A stretch of 64,000 nucleotides of DNA from Filosporella fistucella. Taxonomy: Eukaryota > Ascomycota > Leotiomycetes > Helotiales. Location: the NCBI GenBank assembly GCA_030077755.1, contig JAQJZZ010000008.1, positions 186,001 to 250,000 on the forward strand. Direction: 5' to 3'. Under the pieces are notes generated by a model, which was not told the DNA's origin, did not search any database, and saw only the letters and a list, made by a program, of their open reading frames with translations. Below are positions 21,120 to 33,113 of the stretch, one piece after another; position 1 is the first letter of the stretch; each line of letters opens with the position of its first letter. The position numbers were made by a program, and so were the translations under genes.

Positions 21120-21600
21120 TCATGAAAATTGGTGTCTTTTCGTAGATATATAATCAAGTGTTGCATTTTGTCTCTTGAACTCTGCAAACATTCAAGTCGA
21201 AAATAATTTCTCTAAGTCTATAGGTAATTATGTCTTGTATTTGGTCTCTTGCGTCTACAGACATTCAATTCATATATATGATTCCTTAGAGCCTATAGAC
21301 AATCATGTCCTATATTTAGTCTCTGGAGTCTATAGACTGTCAAGTCATGTATATAGTTCCTTAAAGTCTACAGACAATCATATCTTATAAGTAGCCTCTC
21401 GACCCATGCAGAGATTCAAGCATTGCATATGGCTTGATGAAAATTGTAGACAATTAAGACTTCCTTTTATTATCTTGACTGTATAGATAATCAAGTCTTG
21501 CATATAGTCCGTTGACGTCTATAAAGATGAGGTATTGTATATAGTCTAATTACGTCTACAAATATACTAGCCTTGTATATTGTCTCCTATATTCTTTAGG
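21120..21600. repeat. Degenerate minisatellite, about 37-bp unit
   Basis: Roughly 12 imperfect copies of a 37-bp unit follow one another. The clearest read GTCTCTGGAGTCTATAGAC and end with CAAGTC(A/T)TGTATATAG. The conserved core is GTCTATAGACAATCAAGTCTTG. More diverged copies may extend left to about 20990. The block is AT-rich and has no coding value, although a chance frame (21175-21390) runs through it and shows the repeat as protein. Confidence 0.8.
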
Positions 21601-22470
21601 CATTCACATACTCTTTATTCCTCTCCCAACTCTACTCTTCGAGCATTTTTGACCATCCTTAGCATAGGGAAAACTGTCATACAGGTAGTAACACTTGGCA
21701 TCAACAGTAGCTGGTTCATGGCTTGGCATGACGGAAAAGGCACCTCATTACTTTATCATGAGTACACCTGCAGCATCCGTCGTATTGAAAACTTACAGGA
21801 ATATAGGTGATGGCATTGCCCAGAACTACCCCGAGCTCGAGAAATGGATTCTATCCCTGAAAGGGTCGCATGCAGCCAGGATTTCTGTCAGCCTCGGACC
21901 CAAAGGCTCATTTTTTGGCTGGCGCAAGACCATGAACAATGGACAAGTCAAAGGCAATCACTCCTGCTTCAAGGGGCTCCCACTTGCTATTGAGAACATG
22001 CTCCCCAAGAAGACCGATACAACTCGGACCATGCCTCATGTAGTACTTGGAGCAGACGGAAGCTACATGTACTGGTACGATGATGGAAATGGGCTTATGA
22101 AATCAAAGGTAATCCAGGAATCAAGACATGGCTCACCCAGAATCTCAAAGGTAGCGTGCGTATAGCGGTAAGTACTCATTCGGCATTGCTTGACTCGCAC
22201 TACTGTCTCTAGGTCGCTGCACTTTCTGCGGTAAAATTTGGTAATTTCTTTATCCTCCTCAATAATGGATCGGCGAGATGGTGTGTTCCTGGTGAGAAGA
22301 TTGCCAGGGCATTTGCGGCGGAATACAAGTGGATCCTAAGTGACACCGTGTCGAAACAGAAGAAAGCCAGATCACCGACTCTCCAGGGTCCGGTCAAGTC
22401 GACTCATAAATCAAGGCCAGCAAAACAATCTGTGGGATCAGTTAGGGTGAACAGGGAACAGAGTCTTTAA
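21580..22470 (+). pseudogene. Repeat-containing hypothetical gene, probably broken
   Basis: The conserved part reads VVTLGINSSWFMAWHDGKG, then NIGDGIAQNYPELEKWILSL, SVSLGPKGSFFGW, VVLGADGSYMYWYDDG, GIKTWLTQNLKGSVRIA and FILLNNGSARWCVPGEKIA. These look like three related beta-rich modules of about 70 residues. A good intron lies at 22168-22213. Two other frame changes are needed. One at 21762-21798 can be explained by a 37-nt GT-AG intron. One near 22087-22089 has no splice sites and looks like loss of one A in GGAAATGG. No credible ATG precedes the first module: the frame runs straight out of the minisatellite. The gene may be truncated and frameshifted, or the assembly may have an error. I do not know the family. 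Confidence 0.5.
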
Positions 22471-23000
22471 TGTAAACGATGCATAGTCGAAGAGGAACTT
22501 TAAAGTGACACAAGGGAGTTTGATGTTCGTTCATTCTCACAATAATGATTCAAATACCTTTCAAAAAACATGACAAGTAGTGAAGATGTTTTGTAACTGT
22601 GAATGATATAGCGAAGAAGTGAGGCAAACCCAGACCTTGGCAGATCCAAACCTTTTTCAACCAAATAAAGACTCTATTTCTCGCTTCAAGAAACCCCCAT
22701 CGTGGCTTTTGAATTCGTATGCTCCGAAGGAGACATTCCGGCGATCAAGGCATTTTCAACTAAGAAGGAGCTTCACGTGACGAGGCTGAGAGGTCAAGTC
22801 CTGTCTTGATGGTCCGTGCAGACATTGCCAAATAGCTCGACAGTCTTGAAATTGAACTGATACTCATCTTCCTGGACGCGACAACGTGTCGTTTATGATC
22901 TGTGAATCCGCCATCTTTTTTCGTCATATCCTACAGCTGTTCCAGTGATTGTCGAAATCAAGCCTTCGCGCGGTGCTCAGGACACCATAACAAAGCCAAG
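22471..23000. other. Promoter region of the ChAPs gene
   Basis: This holds the 3' flank of the broken gene and the 5' region of the plus-strand gene starting at 23001. No coding signal is seen. Confidence 0.5.
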
Positions 23001-25350
23001 ATGGTTGCGCCAGCTGTCCCAGAGTATGTTGATTCCCGATTCAGGAGGCTACCTTCGTAGACGCAAAGAGGCTGACTCGACACCCTGCAGGCTTACTGAG
23101 GAAATTTTACATGAGTCGACGGATGCGCGAACAGAAGTACTTGCGGCGCTGCGAGAATTGGGCCCACCAGATCTTGTTCAATTGATCAAACAAGCTCCAC
23201 GAAACCCAGGGAAACAAGTATGCTAGGATAACAAAGTCAAGAGATGTCGTGCTGATGGGTTCTAGATCGGAGTATATCATCATGTCACAGGTGTAGATGC
23301 TTCCTCTTCTGCCAGTTTGGCAGCATACATCAATACTCTCACATACAAGGAGAATCACCAGTCAACAACGAAAATTGTTGAGGGTATCTACTGGTATAAT
23401 TGCTTTTCTTGGTAGAGAGATTTGATACTGATTGTTATAGTTGCTACAATGCCTTCTCAAGACTCGATATGCGGGTTCACGTTACAATCCCAGGTTCCGT
23501 CGACAGTTACTGCATAGACGAACGAGGGGAGAAAAGAGTGGCTTCTGATGAATTATGGTTGGAAACATACCTGTGCAGTGTGCTGAGAGCATACTCCTAT
23601 GCAGATGATGGAAGTGGAGAGACAATCAGGAAGATCATGGGTGTGAGGAGGTTCAATCCAGTTACCAATACCGAAACAGAACATAGATTTCTTCAGGCTG
23701 CCGAACAATTGTTCTTCAGAGGTAATTTGTTATAGTATTGGAACGTGGCGCATGCTAACGCTACTAGGATGGCAATTGGGATCCGATTCCGTCGTACAGG
23801 TTCCCAACAACGTTTCCAATCACCTTACATCCGGCCTACTGAAGTATTTCCACACCACTGGACGATTTGCTTCTGGTATCAATTTGTTCGAAAAGTTAAG
23901 AACTCGAAATGTAGAAGTATCTTCTCTGCTTGCAAAGGTGCTGTTTATGGGAAATGAGGAGGTACAAGCAGTAAGGGTTCTCCATGAATCCGTCAAACAA
24001 TCTCCAATGGATTATGTTATGCTAGATACACAAGCCGAATTCCTCATGAAGAAAGCCCTGGATCCAAATGCTGCGGATTTGAAAGCAGATCGATTAAAGA
24101 TGGCTCTTGGCTGTGCTGATCGAAGCACTGTTGCGGCTCCCAGCGAGTTCGGGACATGGGCAAGATTAGCAGGAGTATATGTTGCGATGGAGGATTGGGA
24201 AAATGCGTTGACGACCCTCAACTCATGTCCTATGTTCACTTATCAAGACAAAGATGCTCCTATTATGCCGGAACCGAAGGATATTCACCTTCCAACCCTC
24301 CCCGAAACAAGGTTAGACGAGATTGACAGCGAGCCGGAATCGAAATACTCAGAACAAGTTCATCCAAGCTTGCTCAACTTGCGAGCAGCTCTATACAGGG
24401 GAACATTCAAGCATGCGTACAGCATATTGACAGAAATGACTGCGAAGATCGGATGGGATCAGCTACTGAAAATAAGAAGTAACGTATTTGTGATGGAGGA
24501 GGAATATCGTAGCGAGAAACAACCACCCCAAGGTGAACCAACCCAGCGTAATGCTAGCACCGATGTACTGAGAGGAAGTCCAGGGCCTCCAGTGAATGGC
24601 GACGAGCAGAGTGACGACGAGAAAAGTACAAATGGTGATGCGAGCTCAGTGGCACCGACGCTGGTTGCTGAGAATGGAGTGCAGGGAAGTGTTGCTGACA
24701 AGTCAGTTGAAAAGCCCTCGCATACGATTACCCCGGAGGAGGTGAAGAGTGGAAATGAGGATGTGAGTTTTCAACATCATCCAGCTAACCACTACTAACA
24801 GCTGTAGGCCGAGGTGACAGAAGAACAACTTTCACGATTCAACAACAAACGTCTTTGTGAAAGATGGCTGGACAGTTTGTTCATGGTCCTTTATGAAGAT
24901 CTCCGAATTTATACCATCTGGCGCACAGAGATGGCCCAATATCGGGCTCAACAAATGCAGTACAAAAAGTCCGCTGAGGAATGGGAGATTCTTGGCTCTC
25001 TCGCTGATCGTTTACACCACCAAACCGAAGCTGTCGAAGCGTATCGCGCATGTCTTTCTATCCGCTTCTCACCTAAGGCTCTGACCGGCATTCTTGGTGA
25101 CTTTGAGAAAGAGAAAAACACAAGGGAGATGGTCGCAGCAGTCATCAGACTGGTTACTTGGCAATATAGGTGGTACTCCGAATTTAGTCCTGAGCTTTTG
25201 TACACGATTAGAACATTAATCGAGGATGAGGGTGCAGTCAAGGTCAGGAGTATCATCCAAGCCACGAGCCTGCCACAAAATGTTCTGGACTTGACACACC
25301 ACTACGCGGCTCTTTGCGCAGCATTCAGGAGCAGCGGAACCGAAGGCTAA
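23001..25350 (+). CDS. bud7: ChAPs family protein (Bud7/Bch1-like exomer adaptor)
   Basis: Model join(23001..23023,23091..23217,23266..23393,23441..23721,23768..24762,24808..25350), 698 residues; all junctions keep frame. Diagnostic stretches are LRELGPPDLVQLIKQ, the Arf-contact region after IGVYHHVTGVDASSS, FRGWQLGSDSVVQVPNN, LLKYFHTTGRFASGINLFEK and TPR-like helices such as YVMLDTQAEFLMKKAL. In yeast, ChAPs (Bch1, Bch2, Bud7, Chs6) bind Chs5 and Arf1 at the trans-Golgi to form exomer, which exports chitin synthase Chs3 and other cargo to the surface. Filamentous fungi generally have fewer paralogues, so the symbol names the family rather than an exact orthologue. A variable acidic Ser/Asn-rich loop (about residues 460-540) is encoded at the end of exon 5. 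Confidence 0.9.
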
Positions 25351-26117
25351 TTACATATGCTTAAACTTCAAATGTGGTTGGGGAAACTTGGTGGATCGGA
25401 AGGCAGCTTGATTTGAGTAAAAGGCGAGCAGATAATACCATGAGCGATTGATGATTTGGTTCATTGTGGCATCAAGTGCTATGCACTTGATATATGATGA
25501 GTAGCAGCAATGTGATGTATTATAGAAAGTAGTTTTGCAGCTAATGAAAAGAAATTATCTCTTGCAGCTAATGGAATAACCACGTGCAGTCCGCCTGCTT
25601 CATCTGCATGTTTCTTTGGGAGTCTATATTGGGGGACTGAGGAGTTTCAAGTCCACTCCTTTCATCCTTCATACATTTCAGAAGGGGAATAAATTCGAGG
25701 AGCATGAGAGCTTTTTGTTTCTTTTGTTTTCTGAGGTTGCGGTTCGCTTTCCGTCGAAATTCATTCTCACATCTGTACACATTAACCCTCATGGGTGCGG
25801 GAGTGGTGCGGAGATTGTGCGGAGGGGAAACTCACAATGAACATGCAGATGCAGATGCGGAGAAGAGGACGACGGCAGTGCATGGTTCTTGCGGAGTAGT
25901 CGCGGATGATGTGTCAAAGTAAGTGTATGCTGATTTCGGGTGTAGGCCCATCAGCCCAATGAAATGCCCAGTGCTGCGGAGTCGAATGTATAAATTCCAT
26001 CCTTCCCTTCAGTTCCAAATTTCAAGGCATTCGCTTCAATCTCTCAGTCCAGCATCTCTCTAACTTCGATTCTCGACAACTGTGCCAACATTTCATAGAA
26101 ACGCAAAGCAATACACA
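25351..26117. other. Intergenic
   Basis: The 3' flank of the ChAPs gene and the promoter of the small gene at 26118. Small frames here lack support. Confidence 0.5.
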
Positions 26118-26604
26118 ATGTCAACCCAAACACAAACCCTCACCAAATGGGTGACTGAACTCAACGACACTCTTTTCATCCAATCCAACGACGAACTAGC
26201 TCTGCAAGCCGTCCAAGAACAAGTTGATCCCAGCTTAATAGTAAAGTAACTCACCCCTCACCCCTCCCCCCCTCTCTCCAGTTCTCCTCCCCCTTCCCTA
26301 CCATATCTAATCCTTCTAAACTAGAATCAATCACAACACCTACACCTTCACCCAATTCCTCCCTGGTCTTCAATACGCTCGTAGCACTACAACATCAATC
26401 CAGGACTCCTTCTCCGTTATTCTGGAATGGGAAGATGAGGATAAGTTGGGAGGCGTGGTCGCTGTGTTAAGTGAGTGGACGACGAGGGAGAAGATGACGG
26501 GGAAAGAGACGAGGAAGAAGAATGTTATTCTTTGGGAGGTTAGGGCATTTGATGGGGTGAGAAAGCTGGTAGCACAGACGGAGGTGGAGAGAGTTTTGAA
26601 ATAA
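26118..26604 (+). CDS. Small protein, NTF2/SnoaL-like fold suspected
   Basis: Model join(26118..26245,26325..26604), 135 residues. The intron is pyrimidine-rich with a CTAAT branch and TAG acceptor, and the split Lys codon closes correctly. The order helix (TLTKWVTELNDTLFIQSNDE), ELALQAVQEQVDPSLIVKIN, then a curved sheet (FSVILEWEDEDKLGGVVAVL, KNVILWEVRAFDGVRKLVAQ) matches the cone-like NTF2 layout seen in many small fungal proteins. No catalytic residues can be assigned. The product is cytosolic by sequence, with no signal peptide. The fold is inferred from the pattern alone. Confidence 0.65.
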
Positions 26605-27200
26605 GGGTGAGGGTGGGATTTGAAGGTTTTGCTTGGGAGAGGAGCTGTCATGAATCCATAATTGGTTGTCGTTGATGAACGAAGAGTTATTTGAAGCCAA
26701 GCGTTCAGTGATATCAATAGACAAGAACTTTTGTGACCCTACACTACAAATTGCATCAACCTTGCCTCAAATAGATCGTGGGATATGAAGACTTTCTAGC
26801 ACCGAACTGTTCATAGAATCTGTGGATTCACGTGATAAGTCTCACGTGCAGCACCACTTGGCAGATAGCTCCTCCCTCCTTAGCCTGTTTATCTGGAGTA
26901 CAATATCTATTCCTTTTTATTCCTCCTCTTCTAATCGAAAATATCAATTGTCATCTCGAGTTCCATTCTCACCTTCACAAGTATTATACCAGTTTCGCGG
27001 CGTGAAGTTTTATGACGTCAATTTGTGGAAATCTTGTTTCGCATCAATGACATTCTTACCAAGTGGTGTTCAGATCTCTCAAGGTTTATCTTCTCCCAAT
27101 TGTGCATCTAATCCCTACTGTTGTGATCTTCCATTGCATATCTTATCATCCTCTGATTTTATTCAAACATTCAACGGCCGAGAACGGGTAAAGAAGAAAA

Positions 27201-27712
27201 ATGTTAGAATCAGACACCTTAAGCACTAGACCCCCACCACCAAAAAGGACGAAGACCGAGGAGAAAGATTCACAAAGTCAATTTGATGAATGTAAATCTA
27301 ACGCTGCATCTGGATCGGAAACCGTAGCAAAGTCTGAGTCATCAGCCGGGTCGAAAAATTTGGAGTCGGTTGAGAGTGAAGTAAAGAAGGAGGAGGAAGC
27401 GAATGATCCTTTGAGACAAGAGAATGAAAAGGTAGTGGCTAGAGAATCGAGGATCAAGGATAGGGAAAAGCCTGAAGGGGACGATGAGGAGGAAAGGAAA
27501 GAGAGTTTGAAGGTTTTGATACAGCCGGATTTGGAAGTTGAGGTGAGTTTTGAGAACTTTCTCCCTCAGCTACCCTTGCGGGAAGTGAGAGACGAGAATT
27601 ACGGTGTTGGGATTTGCATCAGAGTAAAATAGAAGTAACTATGTGCTGACATTAAGTGAAGGTTGACATGCTGGCGAGGGTCAAGGGTGATGTTACTATT
27701 GGTTTGGAGTAA
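27201..27712 (+). CDS. Acidic, charged hypothetical protein
   Basis: ATG 27201 follows an A-rich leader (aagaaaaATGtta). The first 114 codons give a disordered Lys/Glu/Ser-rich chain with a proline patch and possible nuclear signal (RPPPPKRTKTEEK). With a GT-AG intron at 27543-27661 the protein ends DLEVEVDMLARVKGDVTIGLE (131 codons including stop at 27712). Without splicing it ends at 27632 with SFENFLPQLPLREVRDENYG and a few more residues. I prefer the spliced form because donor GTGAGT is good and the short tail looks structured. The downstream 600 bp hold nothing clear. The family is not recognised. Confidence 0.5.
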
Positions 27713-28305
27713 TGTTATGGACGTCTTTCTTTGGTAAGCAAATGAGTTCTGTATCATAAAGAATTATATGCATGAATAAAATAGGGTGATTTTGTACTTT
27801 TTAGGAGTTTAGCTGATACCGGATGGTGAGTTGCTATCAAGTGAAACTGAAGTACAATTTGGACTGGAGTGATAAGAGTCATGTCATTCTCTTGCAGTAT
27901 TTATCTTCAGCGCTACTCGTATCTTTCTTTTTATTTCCTGCAACTTTTAGAATATATTTCTTATTTGCAGTATCTGTTACTGAAACACGGATTTTTTTTT
28001 TCTTGTTGCGAATTGTCCTTTATATCCACAGCGAACTCTTGACGAGTTTGCACCAAATTTTACTCGATTTACGATACACCGACCAAGAATGAGTTTCAAA
28101 GGATCTTTGTCCACTCTATATAATCTCTACTGCTGCGTTGCCTTCGCAGTCAGGTTGTTTTCCTGTTTCTGTTCATTCCATCTATAAAATTCCCGACCAC
28201 CCCAACAAAAGAAAATGCTATGTGGCAGCTTCCCAAACCAATTAAACTCCGAGTCCTCTCTAAATATCCCAATAGGAAAGGCTTCTCCACTCATTGCCAT
28301 CCCAT
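27713..28305. other. Convergent intergenic region
   Basis: T-rich DNA between convergent genes. A frame at 27823-28092 reads as hydrophobic because of T-rich composition. I do not regard it as a gene. Confidence 0.45.
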
Positions 28306-28884
28306 TTATCTCCTCTGATACCGTCCCGCCTCCACGCTCTCACTCTCACTCTCGCCCTTAATCTCCATCTCCACACCCCTCTGCACACCAGTCGCCTTAA
28401 AGTATCTCCACTCCATAATACTAACCACCGCCGTCCAAGCCGCAAGCTTAGCCAGCAGGGCCGCGATTCCAGCAACTGCCCAGGACAAATAACATTGTGT
28501 TCCGGTACATGATTTGAGGTTGGCTTGAATCATCATGAATACAACTGCTGCCCAGAAGACAACTTCGAGACAGTTGAGAATCATGTTTGCTTTCAAGGAG
28601 GCCCAACGTTTCCAGCTTGCTTTGTGCTCAGTGAGGAGTTGATAGGTGATGATTACTAGAGATTTTGCGCCCTGAGAAATTCGTTAGTGGGGATTCTTTT
28701 CAGGGTAAGTACGGGACTGAGAGGGAGGACTTACGACACCGAGAGCCATTGTGCCTGCTCTGCTCATTACTGCACCCTTTGGTCTTGTGAAGAGTTTCAC
28801 GGCTGAGACACCAATGGCAATGAGGACGATGACAATTTGTAGGATGTGGATGCGGAACTTGTAGCGGGAATCGAAGAATGCCAT
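28306..28884 (-). CDS. Four-helix membrane protein, MARVEL-like
   Basis: Model complement(join(28306..28671,28735..28884)), 171 residues, with a 63-nt intron carrying donor GTAAGT, a CTAAC branch and CAG acceptor. Four membrane segments are visible: IHILQIVIVLIAIGVSAVKL, a weaker one at GAKSLVIITYQLL, MILNCLEVVFWAAVVFMMIQ and SWAVAGIAALLAKLAAWTAVVS. A short cytoplasmic tail rich in Glu/Ser/Arg follows. Fungal proteins of this size and pattern (MARVEL/SUR7-like) sit in the plasma membrane or vesicles. The exact family is uncertain, and the CTGTQCYL loop has two Cys that could form a disulfide. Confidence 0.75.
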
Positions 28885-30534
28885 TGTGAGAAGATGTATG
28901 GGATTTGATAGTTCAAGAGCCGTGCAACTGATAGAAGGGAATGTTGGAAATAGGTAGTGACGAAGACTAAGCCGCAATACGAGGAGAGGAAGTCGGAATT
29001 TGATGCAGTGGAGGCAATGGAGGCAAATTGTCTTCTTTGAAAAGCTGATGATGAAAAAAAAAAACTTATATTCCCAGCTTCCCTCCCCAATCTATATACC
29101 TCTCCTCCTGCCTCCTCCACAGCAACAATCACCACTATCTCGCACATCCCCCAAAATACGACGAGAGTAGCGACAGACCGAATCTCGGATCCATCGTACA
29201 GGTCTCGGATACGCTAAATAGGAGAGATCTCGGATTCGGATTGCCCTCGCATAACGCCAAGAGTGTAAGTATAAATAAGTAGCGATGCCCAGCCCCAATA
29301 AGCTTCTTTTGGAGACGGAATTAGGGTCGCCAAGAGAACTAAATGGAGGATGCGAGGAATTCGGGTTCTGGTGATACGTGGTTTTTGGCTGTGTTTTGCA
29401 TGTATTTGGGATTTATTAGGAGCTTTTGTGTAGGTTTTGAGATGAAACTTGACAACGCAATTTTTGGCAGTGCTGATTGTCTTGAGTTTAGGTTTCAAGC
29501 CACAATGTCATATTGACTATTTCGCTCGCTTTGGGATAGGTTTGCCGATCTTTTCGCTTTTTTTATTTTTGTTGATCTCTTGTTGGTTGACATGCAGATT
29601 CGTACAGAGATATTGCGTTTCTGTAGCTATTCACTGCGCTTTTCAAATTCGAAAATATGCAGCCCTTTCTTCTTGCATAAAGATATCTCGTCATTTCGAT
29701 TCACAAATATCCTGTATATTCCATCCAACACGCGCAATGAGAAGACTTAAAGTTCCGCCATTGGGTGTGAATGGCATTGATCACCACCCCTTCTCCCCAA
29801 TCGCGAGGTACTGCAACGATATCCTCAGATGAGAGCAACCTCAGCGGGAATCCACCAATTCAACCATAGCTCACATCCGGACTTCAAAAACGTTGCGTTG
29901 AGCACATTTAGGAGGAAGCTACACAGCAAACCTAACAAATTCCAATTTCCTGCAAGTTTTTGGCTTCCATCATCAGCATATTCAACAATACGGATTCACA
30001 TTTAAGATATCAGCACTGTTCTCCAGCAAAATGCCAGCCAGACGTTTCCGATGCAAGGGATGGGGAATCTTTTTTGATTATTAACTGTCAAAGTTTGAGA
30101 CCCGTTCTATTCAGCTGTTCGAACCGTAATGATTACATTCAAACTTCAACATTCCCTCGACGTGCATGCGATATCTCGACGGGTATTTAATGCCAGATCG
30201 GTCGAATCAGCTCTGTCAAATAAGCAAGCAATGTGTTTTGTCCAACCAATATTCTCTCCATATCCTCGGTAGACTCTGTGGAATGATTTGTGACAATTAT
30301 GTTGGCCGATTCATAAGAAGGAAGAGATGGGGGTGCTGAGAGCTCTAACTCTAACAATATCCAGATACGTTTTCACGCCAATATTCATTTAGATGGAGCC
30401 AGAAACAAGACGACGAGAGATATGAACGAGATCAAACAGCAGGGAATCTACTACTTTCAAATCTCGAGATATGTTCTATGTACATTCAACAATATGCACA
30501 TCTCTTCGGCAGCTCCTCGAGCCCATCCAAAGTA
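28885..30534. other. Long intergenic region without a supported gene
   Basis: 1.65 kb between the membrane-protein gene and the 3' end of the permease. It contains pyrimidine-rich leader-like DNA (29060-29140) and frames at 29449-29832 and 29960-30190 with no conserved features. I see no RNA gene or repeat. Confidence 0.5.
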
Positions 30535-32242
30535 TTATCGACCACTAACCCTCCTCTCATACCACCTCGCCGGCGGATAAACAAGCAACGTTAACGCACC
30601 ACTCAAATAAATCCCGACATCACCACCAAACCCTCCAAACTTCCTCGCAATAGGCCCAACATACCATGTCTGGCTCATGCCCGTCACTCCTCCGGCCAAA
30701 TATCCGACCAATAACGCCAGAACAGCCGCTACTCCCCAGGGAAGCTTAGACGGTATATCCCAAACATTCAGATTATACCCAGTTCCTTTTCTGAATACCC
30801 GATCTTCGATCAAAAGAATGATGGTAAATGAGATGGTCCAGTACCCAAGAAGAGACACGAAGTTCGAGACTATCAGGGACAAATGCTCACGACCTGCGAT
30901 GGCGAGAACGGCGATTACGAGGGCATTGATAAAAGACCAGATAAAGCGAGGTATGGCGTGGAAATAGTGACCTAGGAGTTGGAGAGATAGACCAGAGGAG
31001 TAATTTACTGCTATGTTGTTTCCTAATACAGAAAATACGAAGAGAACGAGACAGGTTTTAGACCAGCCTACGGGATGGAAGGATTCTCTGAGTAGACCAC
31101 CTAAACCGTGATCTTCATACGCTTCGTTTAGGATTGGATTCGCGACTTTGTTTGAAAGTGCTGCGTTCCCTAGACAGGCGCCGATGACTGTTACGAAGAT
31201 AGTCGGGATACAGATACCGAAGAAAGTTAGGAAGAAGACTTTCCAGGCTTTGGTGTTAGCGGGATAATTGCAGTAGTAATCTGATGCCATGGAACACCAG
31301 CCACTCGCCGACGAGAAATTGATTGCCAGGAAAGAGAGAAAAGAGCCTGATATGATGAGATTGTTCTCATGAGCAGTGAGAGTTGGATCTCGGAGGGCGG
31401 GAAGAGAGGGATCGACTTTGGATCCGATTTGCCCGATCAGAACAAGCATCAGGATGAATGTCATGATCCAGGAATATTTCTCGTAGGTGTGGATGAGCGC
31501 GAAACCGAAGACTGAGACTAGGTAGCCGAAGACTGCGATGAGGACACAGCCTACTGCTATGGTCATTGTGTAGTTGGAAACAGCGGCCAAGATCTGGCCT
31601 ACTACGACTGTATTTACCACTGCGAAACCGCCTCCGATCACGACGTTGAGTACGGAGCAGAGTTTGGCACCATAGAAACCAAATGAGTAGCGGGATGTTG
31701 CGATGGCTCTGAGACCGAGCTGGATGTGTCAGATCAAGTTGAGCTATAGAGGAAGAGAGGCATACCTTTGGACCAAGAGTACCACAGAAAGCAGTACACA
31801 TAGCACCGAGAACAATCCCCACCACAATTGCGGCAACTGATTGTCCCAGGGACAAACCGAACTCAGGTCCTAGGAAGCCAAGAGGTAGGACTCCAACATG
31901 GCAATTGAGAGACCACCATAGGAAAAAGACATTGATAATCGAAGGTGGTTTCTTGTCTTCCTCATGGATTCGATCAATTCCCTGTGTCTCAATTCCCATT
32001 TTCTCATCGAGCCATTCTTCTCCCCTCCGTAATTTCCGTAAGAAACCCTTCTTCTCCTGAAGTTCCCTTGCTTTGATAACTTCTGCGGACTCCTCGTTCA
32101 CATCAGGAACAGCGAAGTGATCTGAATCCGTTTTAACAGAGTAATTGCCTTTTGCTTCAGTATCAACCCCGCTTTCGAGATCATGGGGAGAGACATGATG
32201 ATGTTTGGTATCGGCCTGATCGCCATGAACGAAGTCAGACAT
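30535..32242 (-). CDS. NCS1 family purine-cytosine permease
   Basis: Model complement(join(30535..31719,31766..32242)), 553 residues, with one 46-nt intron. The N-terminal 110 residues are hydrophilic (MSDFVHGDQADTKHHHVSPH) and about 12 membrane helices follow. NCS1 signatures of the Fcy (purine-cytosine/H+ symporter) branch are INVFFLWWSLNCHVGVLPLG, GPEFGLSLGQS, CTAFCGTLGPKLGLRAIATS, RYSFGFYGAKLCSVLN, FSSASGWCSMASDYYCNYP and SFHPVGWSKTCLV. Homologues import cytosine, purines or related bases at the plasma membrane. Substrate cannot be decided here. An ATG at the gene's own frame further upstream (32350) would add residues without NCS1 similarity, so 32242 is chosen. Confidence 0.9.
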
Positions 32243-33113
32243 TGTTTCGGGAATGTTCGTTTCGCAATGACTGAGTAAGTCGAGGATGTAGTATCGATTA
32301 TAATAGGAAACACGATTCAACGTCGTGAAAAGGAGACAGGGACAATGCATATGTCCTACACCCCCCTCCCGCAGCGCCTAATCTTCTAAAACAACCTAGT
32401 CCGACAAATCATATATTGCATCCTCTAGATTTTCGTACAACCTGATAAGGAAACTCCTCAAATCAGGGACAGGAAATAAACTTCGTACAGGGGAATATTG
32501 ATAAGATAGACTGCATCAGGAAGGTCACTATGTAGCTCAGAACTCTAGCGGCCGACCGGCTGGTGGCATGCTGACGGGGACGCCGTTAGGTGGGCGGAAC
32601 GCGCCATACAGATGCGTTTCCTGGGGGGCGAGCTCCGAGAATAAGCTTCCTTGGACATGGCTAAGGCGATAAGCGGTTCTTGGAAGAGCTTGATTTCGGA
32701 GTGGCGTTGGATGATGCTTCATCATCTTGTGGATATGTCGAGATTATATGATGATTTAAGAAGAATTGCAAAAAATTGAAGATCTGGGAGAATGTTGGAA
32801 AAGGAGAGAGCGTTATGTGTTATGTGAGGGTTCGATATTGGTGGGACTTGTGCAATATGAGGGGCGTTAGGAAGAGAGTTCTGCGAATGTTTCAAAAGTG
32901 GGTGGACGGTAGTTGAAGTTGGACAGGGTACTTATATCACGTGGTGAAGTTATACCTTTGTGTACACATTTTGGTAGCAAATGCCTTAGAGGGCCAAACC
33001 CTTTGTTGATTGTTGAATTGTTTATTGGATTGGTGCAGAGTACATAGAGAACTCGAACTATAAGGTAAGGCCGATTAGTAGTTACCTCCACGTGATAGGT
33101 GATAAACTTTTCG
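32243..33113. other. Permease promoter and flank
   Basis: It holds the 5' region of the permease and one doubtful small frame listed separately (32537-32725). Nothing else is seen. Confidence 0.45.
32537..32725 (-). CDS. Possible 62-aa protein
   Basis: A minus-strand frame MMKHHPTPLRNQALPRTAYR onward ends GAFRPPNGVPVSMPPAGRPLEF. The Pro-rich, well-mixed composition is more protein-like than most short frames here, and the ATG context (caagATGatg) is good. It has no domain and no neighbour context. It could be a real small gene, or a leader frame of the permease transcript, which runs in the same direction but starts below it. Confidence 0.3.
   Translation of the reverse strand: MMKHHPTPLRNQALPRTAYRLSHVQGSLFSELAPQETHLYGAFRPPNGVPVSMPPAGRPLEF

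Noticed and set aside
21175..21390. Open frame through the minisatellite with protein-level repeats
   Set aside because: Its regularity comes only from the 37-bp DNA repeat. There is no proper context or domain.
30535..32242. Permease as part of the MurNAc-salvage cluster
   Set aside because: NCS1 carriers transport nucleobases and related heterocycles, and the gene is more than 1.4 kb from the cluster with other possible frames between. Adjacency alone is not enough.
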